Shown here: positions 1-9,383 of the stretch, piece by piece | How the letters are laid out: each line of letters starts with the position of its first letter | How positions within the stretch are numbered: position 1 is the first letter of the stretch | Source of the DNA: Paludisphaera mucosa | Lineage (GTDB): Bacteria; Planctomycetota; Planctomycetia; Isosphaerales; Isosphaeraceae | NCBI RefSeq assembly: GCF_029589435.1 | Contig: NZ_JARRAG010000002.1 | Span: forward strand, 4,960,001 to 5,024,000 | Reading direction: 5' to 3' | Length of the DNA stretch: 64,000 nt | The notes under the pieces: model-generated | What the model was told of the DNA's origin: nothing | Databases searched by the model: none | What the model saw: the letters and a program-made list of their open reading frames with translations, nothing else | Translations under genes and position numbers: made by a program

Positions 1-2666
1 CGCTTCCAGAACGTGTAGAGGCTGCGGCGGTACAGGCCGTCGCCCCGGTCGGGCACGTACTTCTTGGTGTTGCTCTCGGGCATGGCGACGGCCTCCCACA
101 CGCCCTCGGGCTGGTAGGGCCGGACGCTCGGGCCGCCGACCTTGCCGACGAGCAGGCCGGACGCGGCCAGGGCGTAGTCGCGGACGACTTCGGCGTCCAT
201 GCGGAACCGCGGCCCCCGCGAGAGCAGGCGGTTCGACGGGTCCTTCTCCAGCTTCTCCGGGCTCGCCGCGGCCGACTGGCGGTAGGCCGACGACGTCACC
301 AGCAGCTTGTAGAACCGCTTGACGTCCCAGCCCGACTCGCGGAACTCGACCGCCATCCAGTCGAGCAGCTCGGGGTGGCTGGGGAGCTCGCCGCTGACGC
401 CCAGGTCGCCGGTCGTGCGCACGAGGCCCTGGCCGAAGACCTCCTGCCAGAAGCGGTTGACCGTCACGCGGGCGGTCAGCGGGTGTTCGGGCCGCAGCAG
501 CCACTGGGCGAACCCCAGCCGGTTGCGGGGCAGCTCCTCGGGCATAGGGGGGAGGGCGGCCGGCGTGTGGGGCTTGAGGGGATCCCGGCGCTGGTCGTAC
601 TGGCCCCGGAAGAGCAGGAAGGCGGCGGCCTCCTCGGTCTTCTCCTGCATGACGTAGGCGATCGTGCCGCGGGCCGAGATGTCGGCCTTCTCCTTCTCCA
701 GGGCGGCGAGCTTCGCCCGCAGGTCGCGGGCGGCCGGGTCGCGGGCGGCGAGCCACCAGGCGTAGACCGCGTCGGCCTCGGCGGCGGGCCGCTTGTCGGC
801 GGGCTTCGCGATCAGGGCCCAGGCCCGGCCCAGGCCGGCCAGGTCGGCGACCTCGGAGTCGGGGAGGGTCCGGGCGTGGACGCGGACGTCGGCGATACCG
901 ACGGTCATGAGCCTGTCCGAGGTCTGCCGGCGGCCGACCCGGAGCGCGACGCCCGTGCGGATCGTCCCCTTGAGGTCGTCGTTCGTGACCGTCGCCGTCC
1001 GGGGGGAGCCGTCGACGTAGATCTTCACGCCGGCCCCCTTCCCCTTGCCGTCGTAGGTGACGAACACGTGGGTCCAGGCCTCGACCGGGACGTCCTCCGC
1101 GGTCATGACCCGCAGCGCGTCGGAGGGCCAGTCGCTGACGATGTGCGTCCCCACCTTGCGGCCGGCGACCCACAGGTCCCAGCCGCGGTGGCGGTTCGGG
1201 TCGTCCATCCGGGCGAGCACCGCGCCGGTCGCGCCTTCCTTGGGGAGCTTGATCCAGGCGCCGAACGAGAAGCCCTGGTCCCTCTCGAAGTCGCCGGCCT
1301 CGGCCGACTCGAAGACGACCCGGGGGGCGTCGTCGCCGCGGGCCGGCAGGCCGACGCTCAGCTTGAGGTCGGCCGCGGGGAGCATCGCGGCCAGGGCGTC
1401 GGGCGTCTGGGGGCCGAGCCAGGCGTCGAACCCGGCCCGGGCGGCCTGGGCGCGGGCGTCGACCTCGGACTTGGCCGCGGCGATCAGGCCCGGCAGCGCC
1501 TGCCAGCGGGGGGCGTCCTCGGCGCGGGGCACGGGGAGGATCGGGGCCGAGTCCTTCACGTTGCCGTCGTAGGCGGGCTGCGTGATGTTGTTGAAGAAGG
1601 CCGACAGCTCGTAGAACTCCTTCTGGGGGATCGGGTCGAACTTGTGGTCGTGGCAGACCGCGCAGCCGACGGTCAGCCCCAGGAAGACCTGCCCCACGGT
1701 CTCGGTCCGGTCGCGGGTGTAGCCGACCAGGTTCTCCTCGGCGATCGTCCCCCCCTCGTTGGTCGACATGGCGCAGCGGCTGAAGCCCGAGGCCACCTGC
1801 TGGGCGAGCGTGCGGTCGGGGAGCAAATCGCCGGCGAGCTGCTCGATCGTGAAGCGGTCGAACGGCATGTTGGCGTTGAAGGCCTCGATGACCCAGTCGC
1901 GGTACGACCACATCTCGCGGTAGTTGTCGAAGTGGAAGCCGTGGGTGTCGGCGTAGCGGGCGGCGTCGAGCCAATAGCGGCCCCGGTGCTCGCCCCAGGC
2001 CGGCGACTGCAGCAGCACGTCGACGTACTTCTCGTAGGCGTCGGGCGCGGCGTCGGCGACGAACGCCTCGACCTCGGCCGGCTTCGGGGGCAGGCCCGTC
2101 AGGTCCAGGCTCAGGCGGCGGGCGAGAGTCCGGCGGTCGGCCTCGGGGGCCGGCTTCAGGCCTTTGGTTTCGAGCGCCGCCAGGACGAAGGCGTCGATCG
2201 GCGTGCGGCCCCACGAGCCGTCGGCGACCTGGGGCGGGGCGGGACGCACGGGCGCGATCAGCGACCAGTGGGGCTGGTACTCGGCCCCGCCGGCGATCCA
2301 GCGCTTGAGGACGTCCTTCTGCGCGGCGGTCAGGGTCTTGTGCGAGGTCGGCGGGGGCATCACCTCGTGCTTGTCGGCCGAGTCGATGCGCTCGACCAGG
2401 GTGCTCTCGTCGGGCTTGCCGGGCTCGACGGCGCCCGCCTCGACGGCGGCCTCGCGCTTGTCGAGCCGGAGGTCGGCCTTGCGGGCGGCGGAGTCGGGGC
2501 CGTGGCAGGCGAAGCAGTTCTCCGCCAGGATCGGCCGGACGTCCCGGTTGTAGACGAGGCCGTCGTCGGCCTGCGCAGCCGCGGGGCCGGCGAGGGCCGC
2601 GGCCAGGCCGAGCGCCCAGGGCGCGACGACGCGGGCGGCGACGGAGGAACCTTGCGGTCGACTCAT
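1..2666 (-). CDS. PSCyt1/DUF1549/DUF1553 planctomycete cytochrome-type protein (3' end outside window)
   Basis: The reading frame is open from an ATG at 2666 to the window edge, so 888 codons are seen and the C-terminus is missing. A signal peptide (about residues 1-33) is followed by a c-type heme motif CFACH (C51, C54, H55) typical of PSCyt1. Next come a DUF1549 (PSCyt2) region, a LamG/concanavalin-like insert (about 430-560), and the start of DUF1553 (PSD1), recognisable from NRFWQEVFGQGLV and the final RRSLYTFWK. GGGAG lies 8 bases before the ATG. These large secreted proteins are nearly specific to Planctomycetes; a role in extracytoplasmic electron transfer or polysaccharide processing is proposed but not proven. 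The partner gene often found next to them (DUF1501) would lie outside the window. Confidence 0.9.
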   Translation of the reverse strand, partial: MSRPQGSSVAARVVAPWALGLAAALAGPAAAQADDGLVYNRDVRPILAENCFACHGPDSAARKADLRLDKREAAVEAGAVEPGKPDESTLVERIDSADKHEVMPPPTSHKTLTAAQKDVLKRWIAGGAEYQPHWSLIAPVRPAPPQVADGSWGRTPIDAFVLAALETKGLKPAPEADRRTLARRLSLDLTGLPPKPAEVEAFVADAAPDAYEKYVDVLLQSPAWGEHRGRYWLDAARYADTHGFHFDNYREMWSYRDWVIEAFNANMPFDRFTIEQLAGDLLPDRTLAQQVASGFSRCAMSTNEGGTIAEENLVGYTRDRTETVGQVFLGLTVGCAVCHDHKFDPIPQKEFYELSAFFNNITQPAYDGNVKDSAPILPVPRAEDAPRWQALPGLIAAAKSEVDARAQAARAGFDAWLGPQTPDALAAMLPAADLKLSVGLPARGDDAPRVVFESAEAGDFERDQGFSFGAWIKLPKEGATGAVLARMDDPNRHRGWDLWVAGRKVGTHIVSDWPSDALRVMTAEDVPVEAWTHVFVTYDGKGKGAGVKIYVDGSPRTATVTNDDLKGTIRTGVALRVGRRQTSDRLMTVGIADVRVHARTLPDSEVADLAGLGRAWALIAKPADKRPAAEADAVYAWWLAARDPAARDLRAKLAALEKEKADISARGTIAYVMQEKTEEAAAFLLFRGQYDQRRDPLKPHTPAALPPMPEELPRNRLGFAQWLLRPEHPLTARVTVNRFWQEVFGQGLVRTTGDLGVSGELPSHPELLDWMAVEFRESGWDVKRFYKLLVTSSAYRQSAAASPEKLEKDPSNRLLSRGPRFRMDAEVVRDYALAASGLLVGKVGGPSVRPYQPEGVWEAVAMPESNTKKYVPDRGDGLYRRSLYTFWK

Positions 2667-3034
2667 ATCGGGTCTCCCTCGTGGCGGAGGTTCTCGGCGG
2701 GGCCGGCGGGCCGGGGCGCGGGGGTTGGGGCGGGGCTCCCGGGCTCGGGAGGCCGGCGCCGATCGTCCGGGAGCAGGCGCGGGGTCTTCGCACGACCGGC
2801 CGGGCCGGGGCGGCCGCGGACTCATCGATCCCGATCCTATCCGATCCGACCGCCCCCCCGCCACCGAATTTCGGCCCGACGGCGATCGACCCGCGCGTTG
2901 AACCGGGGTCGGCGATCGGTTCCAATGGACCTCCCCGCCCCCTCCGGCTCGAAGCGGAAGCCGGGGGACGCGGCGAGCGTCGCCGCGCGGCGACGCGCCT
3001 CTCCCACCCCGCCCCACCTTCCCGGAAGCTGCTC
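2667..3034. other. Divergent intergenic region, no gene seen
   Basis: This 368-base spacer separates two divergent genes. The left half is extremely G-rich. The right half contains repeated GATC-type words around 2826-2850. It should hold promoters for both genes, but I cannot pick convincing -35/-10 pairs. No RNA gene or supportable small ORF is seen. Confidence 0.5.
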
Positions 3035-4150
3035 ATGAATCCGTCCCGCATCGCGATCGCGGCCCTGGCCTTCGCCGCGGCGGCCGCCGGCGTCGTCGCC
3101 CGCGCCCAAGACGCCCCGAAGCCCGCGACGAAGACGAAGAACGTCGTCCTGGTGATGTCCGACGGCCTCCGCTGGCAGGAGGTCTTCGGCGGCGCCGACC
3201 CGGCCCTGATCAACAAGAAGGACGGCGGCGTGGCCGAGGTCGAGGCGGTCCAGGCCGCCTACGGCCAGGAGACGCCCGAGGCCCGCCGCGAGGCCCTCCT
3301 CCCGTTCCTCTCGAAGGTCGTCGCCAAACAGGGGCGGCTGTACGGCGACGTCGGCAACGAATGCCGCGTGACCAACGGCAAGAACTTCTCGTACCCCGGC
3401 TACAATGAGGTCTTCACCGGCTTCGGCGACCCCCGCATCGACAGCAACGACAAGTTCAACAACCCCAACGTCACCGTCTTCGAGTGGCTCGACGCCAAGC
3501 CCGACTTCCGGGGCAAGGTCGCCGCTTACGGCACCTGGGACGTCTTCCCCTACATCCTCAACCGCGAGCGCAGCGGGATGAAGATCGTCGCCTGCTGGGA
3601 GCCCCCCACGGGCGAGGGGCTCACGCCCCAGGAGAAGCTGCTGGGCGAGATCAACGCCAACGTCCACCGGCTCTGGTCCGACTGCGGCTACGACGCCTTC
3701 AGCTTCTACGCCGCGCTCGAGAACCTCAAGCGCGAGAAGCCCCGCGTCACCTTCATCGGCCTGGGCGAGACCGACGAGTTCGCCCACGCCGGCCGCTACG
3801 ACCACTACCTGACCTCGGCCCACAAGTTCGACGCCTCCATGAAGCTCCTGTGGGAGACCTTGCAGGCCATGCCCGAGTACAAGGACTCGACGACCCTGAT
3901 CCTCACCGCCGACCACGGCCGCGGCGACGCCCCCTCCGAGTGGAAGAGCCACGGCGAGAAGATCAAGGGCTCCGAGCGGATCTGGGTCGGCGTCCTCGGC
4001 CCCGACACCCCCCCGAAGGGCGACGCCACGCTCACCACCGCCGACCAGAACCAGCTCGCCGCGACCCTCGCCGCCCTGCTCGGCGAGGACTACAACGCCT
4101 ACCAGCCCAAGGCCGGCCCGGTCATCTCGTCGGCTTTCGGCCGCCCCTGA
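3035..4150 (+). CDS. Secreted alkaline-phosphatase-superfamily hydrolase
   Basis: The product is 371 aa, starting at the ATG in front of a clear signal peptide (MNPSRIAIAALAF..., to about residue 25); the frame is open further upstream but without signal-peptide character. The mature part begins with VVLVMSDGLRWQEVFGG (metal ligand D43), the hallmark of a planctomycete phosphodiesterase/alkaline phosphatase-like family. The nucleophile region reads NFSYPGYNE, with Ser119 where related NPP enzymes have Thr. Later metal-binding motifs are GETDEFAHAGRYDHY and TADHGRG. It probably hydrolyses a phosphate mono- or diester outside the cytoplasm; the substrate is not inferable. It converges on the aminotransferase gene, with a strong hairpin between them. 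Confidence 0.82.
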   Translation: MNPSRIAIAALAFAAAAAGVVARAQDAPKPATKTKNVVLVMSDGLRWQEVFGGADPALINKKDGGVAEVEAVQAAYGQETPEARREALLPFLSKVVAKQGRLYGDVGNECRVTNGKNFSYPGYNEVFTGFGDPRIDSNDKFNNPNVTVFEWLDAKPDFRGKVAAYGTWDVFPYILNRERSGMKIVACWEPPTGEGLTPQEKLLGEINANVHRLWSDCGYDAFSFYAALENLKREKPRVTFIGLGETDEFAHAGRYDHYLTSAHKFDASMKLLWETLQAMPEYKDSTTLILTADHGRGDAPSEWKSHGEKIKGSERIWVGVLGPDTPPKGDATLTTADQNQLAATLAALLGEDYNAYQPKAGPVISSAFGRP

Positions 4151-4164
4151 CGCTCGAGAAGACG

Positions 4165-4202
4165 CGACCTTCATCGTCTCCCATCGGAGACGATGAAGGT
4201 CG
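4165..4202. terminator. Perfect 17-bp inverted repeat with 4-base loop between convergent genes
   Basis: The arms 4165-4181 and 4186-4202 are exact reverse complements around the loop CATC (4182-4185). It lies 15 bases after the stop of the phosphatase-like gene and before the 3' end of the opposing aminotransferase gene. No T-run follows on either strand, so if it ends transcription it is not a classic U-tract terminator. A bidirectional stop or mRNA 3'-end stabiliser is the likeliest role. Confidence 0.65.
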
Positions 4203-4251
4203 TCGGGGCGCGGAACTCATGATCGATCCGGAGCGAGTCGAAATGCGAGAG

Positions 4252-4312
4252 CCCTCATCCGGCACTGAAGGATCGCGATCCCCGCGAGGGGGGGAGGGCC
4301 TTGATAGGATGA
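4252..4312. repeat. Intergenic GC-rich palindromic repeat, copy A
   Basis: This non-coding element starts CCCTCATCCGGC, carries a core cccgcgaggggggg (4281-4294) and ends ...GGATGAG, so the ends form an imperfect inverted repeat. Related elements with the same core lie at 29506-29553 (opposite orientation) and 30999-31042. It looks like a dispersed REP-like sequence. Confidence 0.45.
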
Positions 4313-4330
4313 GCCGGGGGCGGGCCCTGC

Positions 4331-5614
4331 TCAGCGCAGGGCTTCCTTGAGGCCGCGGAGGATGTAGCGGTTCTCGGAGCGGGTGCGCGAGGCGACGCGG
4401 ATGAACCGGCCGGGCTCGAGGCCCTTCTTGTCGTCGCAGGCGCGGGTGTAGATGCCGCGGCGGACTAGCAGGCGGCAGACCAGGTCCTCGGCGGTCATGT
4501 CGTCGCGGCGCAGCTCGACCAGCGCGAAGTTGGCGTGGGTCGGGTAGACGTGGACGCCCGGCAGGGTCGTCAGCGCCTTGAAGAACCGCCGCGAGTGGCG
4601 GACGTAGTGGACCCGTTTGCGCTCATAATCGGCCTGGAACTCGGGCCGCGAGTAGAGGTCGAAGAAGTACTCGGCCAGGCCCGACGAGTTCCACAGGTAG
4701 CCGTTGTCGAGCAGCGCCTTGACGCGGTCCGGGGCCATCACGGCGTAGCCGGCGCGGATGCCGGCGACGCCGAAGTCCTTGGACATGCTCTTCACGACCA
4801 TCACGTTCGGGAACCGGTCGATCTCGCGGGTCAGGCTGCGGAAGGCGAAGCCGTCGCCCTCGCAGGCGAAGTGGATGAAGCTCTCGTCGACCAGGATGTT
4901 GGGGACGTCGGCCAGCTCTTCCAGCAGGGCCACGAGCTTGGCGTACGGGATGTAGCCGCCGTCGGGGTTGTTGGGGTTGATGAGCACGATCGTGTCGGGC
5001 CGCTCCCGACGCACCGTCTGGATGTACTCGCCGAGGTCGAGGCGGAAGTCGTCCTCCTTGCGCAGGACGTTGTAGACGACCTCGGTGTCGGGGCGGACGA
5101 ACTCGTGGTAGGGGGAGAACGTCGGCAAGTTGACCAGGATCTTGCCGCCGGTGAAGCGGTGGAGGATCGCCTGGATGATCTCGATGGCGCCGTTGCCGAT
5201 GAACAGGCGGTCGGTCGCCAGCCCCAGGCCGTTCGCCAGCTTGTCGGCGATGACCCGGTTCTGCGACGGGTAGAACTCCAGGAGCTTGCGGAGCTTGCCG
5301 GGCCGGATCACCTCGCGGTAGAGGTTGTCGAGGAACAGCTCGGTGGCGTAGGGGTTCGACAGGAAGCAGGCGTCGACCCGCATCCGCAGCTCGGGGATCA
5401 GCTTGAGGATGGTCGGCGCGCTCGGGGAGTGCGACCCGGCCTCCTTCTTGAGGTGCTTGATCCGGTCGGCGAGGGCCGACTCGCGGGGCGACAGCGGCCC
5501 CCGGCGGATCACCGGCCGCACGTGGGCCTCGAGCCAGCGGGCCGAAACGCCCAGGTCGAACGGCCGGGGCCTCCGCGTCTTCAGCCGATCCGGTGTCTGA
5601 CCGATCACGTCCAC
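4331..5614 (-). CDS. Class I/II PLP-dependent aminotransferase (HisC/CobD-like, COG0079 type)
   Basis: The product is 427 aa, cytoplasmic, with no signal peptide. Fold-type I motifs are in order: GNGAIEII (cofactor phosphate cup, about 140-147), LPTFSPYHEF, NPNNPDGG (N216), VDESF (D243), and SMSKDFGVAGIRAGY with the Schiff-base lysine K279 and R287. It resembles histidinol-phosphate aminotransferases and threonine-phosphate decarboxylases but is about 60-70 residues longer at the N-terminus, and no his or cobalamin genes flank it. The substrate is therefore open; a role in amino acid or sugar amination is plausible. The gene stands alone. Confidence 0.85.
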   Translation of the reverse strand: MDVIGQTPDRLKTRRPRPFDLGVSARWLEAHVRPVIRRGPLSPRESALADRIKHLKKEAGSHSPSAPTILKLIPELRMRVDACFLSNPYATELFLDNLYREVIRPGKLRKLLEFYPSQNRVIADKLANGLGLATDRLFIGNGAIEIIQAILHRFTGGKILVNLPTFSPYHEFVRPDTEVVYNVLRKEDDFRLDLGEYIQTVRRERPDTIVLINPNNPDGGYIPYAKLVALLEELADVPNILVDESFIHFACEGDGFAFRSLTREIDRFPNVMVVKSMSKDFGVAGIRAGYAVMAPDRVKALLDNGYLWNSSGLAEYFFDLYSRPEFQADYERKRVHYVRHSRRFFKALTTLPGVHVYPTHANFALVELRRDDMTAEDLVCRLLVRRGIYTRACDDKKGLEPGRFIRVASRTRSENRYILRGLKEALR

Positions 5615-6018
5615 CTCGTTTGGGTCTCAGGCGAGCCGCGCGCCGGCGGCTTCGGTCGGCGAGGAGAGAGGCGAAATCGACAAGGCCCCTCGGGGCGTCC
5701 CGGAGCGAAGGGGCGGGGACGGGGACCAGATCGGGTCGAGCGTCGCCGCGCCGTCCAGGGTCCTAAAGTTCATCCTAGGACCTGGAGGGCTTCTCAGCAA
5801 GCACCTCGATCTTTCCGCGGTCCTTCACGATCGCGACGTCGCGGCGGGCCGGCCCCGGGTCGTCTCGCCCCCGGCGATCGCCGCCGACCCCGAACCCACC
5901 CGGCGAGCCGACGTTACGACCCGACGCGAGGGGTGATCGACCGCCGCGGGGCGACCCGCTTGCCGGCGTCCGGCCTTCGGGGTATTGTCGCGCCCTCACC
6001 CGTTAGAGGGCATCCCGC
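5615..6018. other. Intergenic region, no supported gene; small hairpin at 5755-5785
   Basis: This 404-base spacer lies upstream of two divergent genes. At 5755-5785 CCAGG-G-TCCTA and TAGGACCTGG form a stem with one bulged base around AAGTTCATCC. Short frames across the region have low-complexity Arg/Gly/Pro translations. Promoters for both neighbours are expected here but not resolved. Confidence 0.45.
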
Positions 6019-6396
6019 ATGATACCTAAGGATTTAACGTGCATCGCAGCCTTTGGGCCGGGGGGATTCCGGCTCACCTATCCCGCGGGGGTCGGGATCG
6101 TACTACTCATGGCCATGACGGGCGTCTGGCTCGCCTCACTCGTTTGGCTGTTCCATCGCCTCCGCACCCGACATGCTTCGGTCTATGGGAAGATCGGCAC
6201 TCCCAGCCTCTTCTGGGACAATTCCCCCCGCTCAGGGCTTTCGTTCCTCAGATTTCTCTATTCCTCGGGCCCTCGCGAACTTCCCGACGGTGAGGCGTTC
6301 CGGGTCATCTGCTTCCTTCGCGTCTTCATCGTTTTCTATTTCGTCGTCTTCCTCGTTACCGGGGTCTTGGTCTGGTCGGGCGGCCCGCGGCCCTGA
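6019..6396 (+). CDS. Small two-helix membrane protein, function unknown
   Basis: The product is 125 aa. A first hydrophobic segment (about 22-45) and a second near the C-terminus (about 97-118, FLRVFIVFYFVVFLVTG) flank a polar middle with the peculiar string LFWDNSPRSGLSFLRFLYS. GAGGG lies about 9 bases before the ATG. Codon use is visibly less GC-biased than in neighbours, with many TT- and TC-ending codons. I do not recognise the family. The hydrophobic pattern and ribosome-binding site support a real gene. It is monocistronic, in front of the ceramidase-like gene. Confidence 0.6.
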   Translation: MIPKDLTCIAAFGPGGFRLTYPAGVGIVLLMAMTGVWLASLVWLFHRLRTRHASVYGKIGTPSLFWDNSPRSGLSFLRFLYSSGPRELPDGEAFRVICFLRVFIVFYFVVFLVTGVLVWSGGPRP

Positions 6397-6628
6397 GGCC
6401 TGCCAGTCGCTTGGGCCCGGCCAGCTGTACCTGGGGTCACTCCTCGGAACGGACGAAATCGTACGCTAAGGTCTTGGCTCGTCCGCACCGATGGGCAGGC
6501 GAAGCTGACGAAGGGGGCGTCGCATTCCAAGCTTCCAAACGTAATCCCCGGTCAGGATGATACGGCCCCGCCCGCCTCCGTCAATCGCGTCCCCGATCCT
6601 CGACACCCCAACCCGACCCGGTGCCACC

Positions 6629-8110
6629 ATGCGGACACATCGACGTTCCTGGATGACGGCGGCCCTGGCGACGCTCGCCTGGGCGACCTTCCCCGAGGCT
6701 CAGGCTGCGGACCGGGCCTTCCGCGCGGGGGCGGCGGCCGTCGACGTGACGCCCTTCCTCGACGACCCGATCGTCGGCAACTACGTGGCGCCGCCGGCGG
6801 CCCACGTCCACGACCCGCTGCACGCGCGGGCGCTCGTGCTCGACGACGGCTCCACCCGGCTCGCGTTCGTGCTCGTCGACAGCGTGGGGATCACCCGCGA
6901 GGTGCTCGACGCCGCGCGCAAGCTCGCGGCCGAGAAGGCGGGGTTGCCGCCGGGGAATATCCTGGCCGCGGCGACGCACACGCATTCGGCCACCCGTGGA
7001 GGCTCGAAGGAGTTCCTCAAGCCGGACGCGGTACCCTCGGAGTACGCGCGGATCCTGTCCCGCCGCATCGCCGACGCGATCCGCCTCGCCGCCGGCAACC
7101 TGGCGCCGGCGAAGGTGGGCTGGGGGACCGTCGACGCCCCCGAACACCTGTTCAACCGCCGTTGGCTCCTCAAGGCCGGCGAGACCGTTCCGAACCCGTT
7201 CGGCGGCCTGGACCGCGCGGTGATGAACCCCGGGCGGCATCCCAAGATCCACGAGCCGGCCGGGCCGACCGACCCGCAGGTCGCGTTCCTGGCCGTGCAG
7301 GCCCCGGACGGGCGGCCGATCGCGCTCCTGGCGAACTACTCACTGCACTACGTCGGCGGGGTCCCGGCCGGGCACGTCTCGGCCGACTACTTCGCGGTCT
7401 TCGCTCGCAAGGTCGGCGAGCGGCTGGGCGTCGACCCGCTCCGCGACCCCCCGTTCGTCGGCGTCCTGTCGAACGGCACGAGCGGCGACGTCAACAACAT
7501 CGACGTCCAGGGGCCCCCGCCCGCGACGCCCCCGGGCCCGTACGAGCAGATGGACCGCGTCGCCGACGACCTGGCGAACCGCGTCGCCGGGACGTACCGC
7601 GGCGTCGCCTTCCGCGACTGGGTCCCGCTGGCCGCGGCGCATCGCGAGCTGGTCCTGAAGGCCCGCAGGCCGACGCCCGAGCAGCTCGACTACGCCCGCA
7701 AGATCCTGGCCAAACCCGAGGACGCCCCCCGGGCCCACGGCCTGGAGCGCATCTACGCCGAGCGGACGCTCGCGCTCGCCGACGCCCCCGACGAGGTCTC
7801 GATCATGCTCCAGGCCTTCCGCGTCGGCGACCTGGGCATCGCCGCCATCCCGTTCGAGGTCTTCACCGAGATCGGCCTGGAGATCAAGGCGAAGAGCCCC
7901 TTCAAGCCGACGTTCACCATCGAGCTGGCCAACGGCCTCTACGGCTACCTGCCCAGCCCTCGCCACTTCGCGATCGGCGGCTACGAGACCTGGATGGGGA
8001 CCAACTTCGTCGAGCCCGAGGCCTCCCCCAAGATCGTCGCCACCCTCCTCGACCTGTTCGCCGCCCTCGACGCCGGCCGCACGCCGGCGTCGAGGGCGCC
8101 TGCGCCTTGA
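6629..8110 (+). CDS. Secreted neutral/alkaline ceramidase-like hydrolase
   Basis: The product is 493 aa. The chosen ATG opens a signal peptide (MRTHRRSWMTAALATLAWA, cleavage near AQA); 24 upstream in-frame codons lack signal character. The start AGAAAVDVTPF, the zinc-region THTHSATRGG and the later SNGTSGDVNNID are those of the neutral/alkaline non-lysosomal ceramidase family, which in Planctomycetes is expanded and often of unknown substrate. Family members hydrolyse an N-acyl amide using zinc and a serine. The length fits the catalytic domain alone, without the C-terminal Ig-like domain of true neutral ceramidases. Activity on ceramide is therefore only a family guess. Confidence 0.8.
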   Translation: MRTHRRSWMTAALATLAWATFPEAQAADRAFRAGAAAVDVTPFLDDPIVGNYVAPPAAHVHDPLHARALVLDDGSTRLAFVLVDSVGITREVLDAARKLAAEKAGLPPGNILAAATHTHSATRGGSKEFLKPDAVPSEYARILSRRIADAIRLAAGNLAPAKVGWGTVDAPEHLFNRRWLLKAGETVPNPFGGLDRAVMNPGRHPKIHEPAGPTDPQVAFLAVQAPDGRPIALLANYSLHYVGGVPAGHVSADYFAVFARKVGERLGVDPLRDPPFVGVLSNGTSGDVNNIDVQGPPPATPPGPYEQMDRVADDLANRVAGTYRGVAFRDWVPLAAAHRELVLKARRPTPEQLDYARKILAKPEDAPRAHGLERIYAERTLALADAPDEVSIMLQAFRVGDLGIAAIPFEVFTEIGLEIKAKSPFKPTFTIELANGLYGYLPSPRHFAIGGYETWMGTNFVEPEASPKIVATLLDLFAALDAGRTPASRAPAP

Positions 8111-8345
8111 TTCCGATGCGAGCACGCCCCCCTCGCGTCGAACCGCCGCGCCCGAACCGCCGGCGTGGCGCCGCTCCGACCGATCGACCCCTCGACTTAT
8201 CTCCTCATCCTCACCCTTTCCTTCCAATCGTCCTCTGTGGTACAGAGGAGCCCCGGGGAGATCGAGGCGGGCCGGAGACGGCCCAGGAGAGCGAATCCTC
8301 GTCGCCGGCTTCCCGGGGCGAGGCATCACTTTCGGGAGGATGCGG

Positions 8346-9356
8346 ATGTCCGTGATCGACGCGTGGGTCGCCCCGGCGGCCAGGCAGGCGCTGACCCGTC
8401 AGCAGGTCGACCTCGGCCCGCTCGGGGACGAGGACGTCGAGATCCAGGTCGAGTCCTGCGGCCTGTGCCATTCCGACCTTTCGGTGTGGGCCGACGACTG
8501 GGGGGTCACCCAGTACCCCGCCGTACTGGGCCACGAGGCGGTCGGCCGGGTGGTCGATGTCGGGCGGGCCGCCAAGGGGATCCAGGTCGGCCAGCGCGTG
8601 GGCGTCGGCTGGAACGCCGGGAGCTGCATGCACTGCCGCCCGTGCCTCTCGGGCGACCAGCACCTCTGCGCCGAGGTCCAGGCGACGATCGTCGGCCGCC
8701 GGGGCGGGTTCGCCAGCCGCGTCCGTTCGCACTGGGCCTGGACGATCCCGATCCCCGAAGGGCTGCCGGCCGGCGAGGCCGGGCCGCTCCTCTGCGGCGG
8801 GATCACCGTCTTCAACCCGCTGGCCCTGTACGCCCTACCGACGAGCCGGGTCGGGGTGGTGGGGATCGGCGGTCTCGGGCACATGGCGCTGAAGTTCGCG
8901 GCGGCTTACGGCTGCGACGTGACCGCGTTCACCTCCAACCCGGGCAAGTTCGAGGAGGCCCGCGGCTTCGGGGCCCACCACGTCGTCGCGACCCGCGATT
9001 CCGAGGAGGTCCGCAAGCTGGGCCGGAGCCTGGACCTGCTGCTCGTCACCACGAACGTCCCGCTCGACTGGGACGCCATGCTGTCGACCCTCGCCCCGAA
9101 GGGCCGGATGCACGTCGTGGGCGCGGTGCTGGAGCCGATCCCCGTGGCGGTGTTCCCGATCCTGTTCAAGCAGGCGAGCGTGTCGGCGTCCCCCACCGGC
9201 CCGCCGGTCGCGATCGCGACGATGCTCGAGTTCGCGGCCCGGCACGGCGTCGCCCCGACCACCGAGCACTTCCCGATGAGCCGGATCAACGAGGCGCTCG
9301 AGCGGCTGCAAGCGGGCAAGGCGCGCTATCGGATCGTCCTCGACGCCGACTTCTAG
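8346..9356 (+). CDS. Zinc-dependent alcohol dehydrogenase (cinnamyl-alcohol-dehydrogenase/YahK type)
   Basis: The product is 336 aa, cytoplasmic. Catalytic-zinc ligands C41 (GLCHSD), H63 (GHE) and C150 are present. The four structural-zinc cysteines C94-x2-C97-x2-C100-x7-C108 are intact. The dinucleotide motif is GIGGLG (173-178). This pattern fits NADP-dependent medium-chain dehydrogenases that reduce aldehydes. Two ATGs lie 6 bases apart; the second is chosen because GGGAGG (8334-8339) is 6 bases before it and abuts the first. It converges on the GH127 gene with 27 bases between stops. The substrate is unknown. Confidence 0.88.
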   Translation: MSVIDAWVAPAARQALTRQQVDLGPLGDEDVEIQVESCGLCHSDLSVWADDWGVTQYPAVLGHEAVGRVVDVGRAAKGIQVGQRVGVGWNAGSCMHCRPCLSGDQHLCAEVQATIVGRRGGFASRVRSHWAWTIPIPEGLPAGEAGPLLCGGITVFNPLALYALPTSRVGVVGIGGLGHMALKFAAAYGCDVTAFTSNPGKFEEARGFGAHHVVATRDSEEVRKLGRSLDLLLVTTNVPLDWDAMLSTLAPKGRMHVVGAVLEPIPVAVFPILFKQASVSASPTGPPVAIATMLEFAARHGVAPTTEHFPMSRINEALERLQAGKARYRIVLDADF

Positions 9357-9383
9357 CCCGGGGGCCGTTCGCCGGGGCGAGGG

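Noticed and set aside
375-3038. Very long plus-strand frame opposite the PSCyt1/DUF1553 gene
   Set aside because: It is an antisense shadow caused by high GC at third positions; its translation is Gly/Arg/Val/Asp-rich with no domain, while the minus strand shows clear family motifs.
5775-5999. Possible 74-aa gene on the minus strand
   Set aside because: The translation is Arg/Gly/Pro-rich for most of its length, with no ribosome-binding site or recognisable domain.
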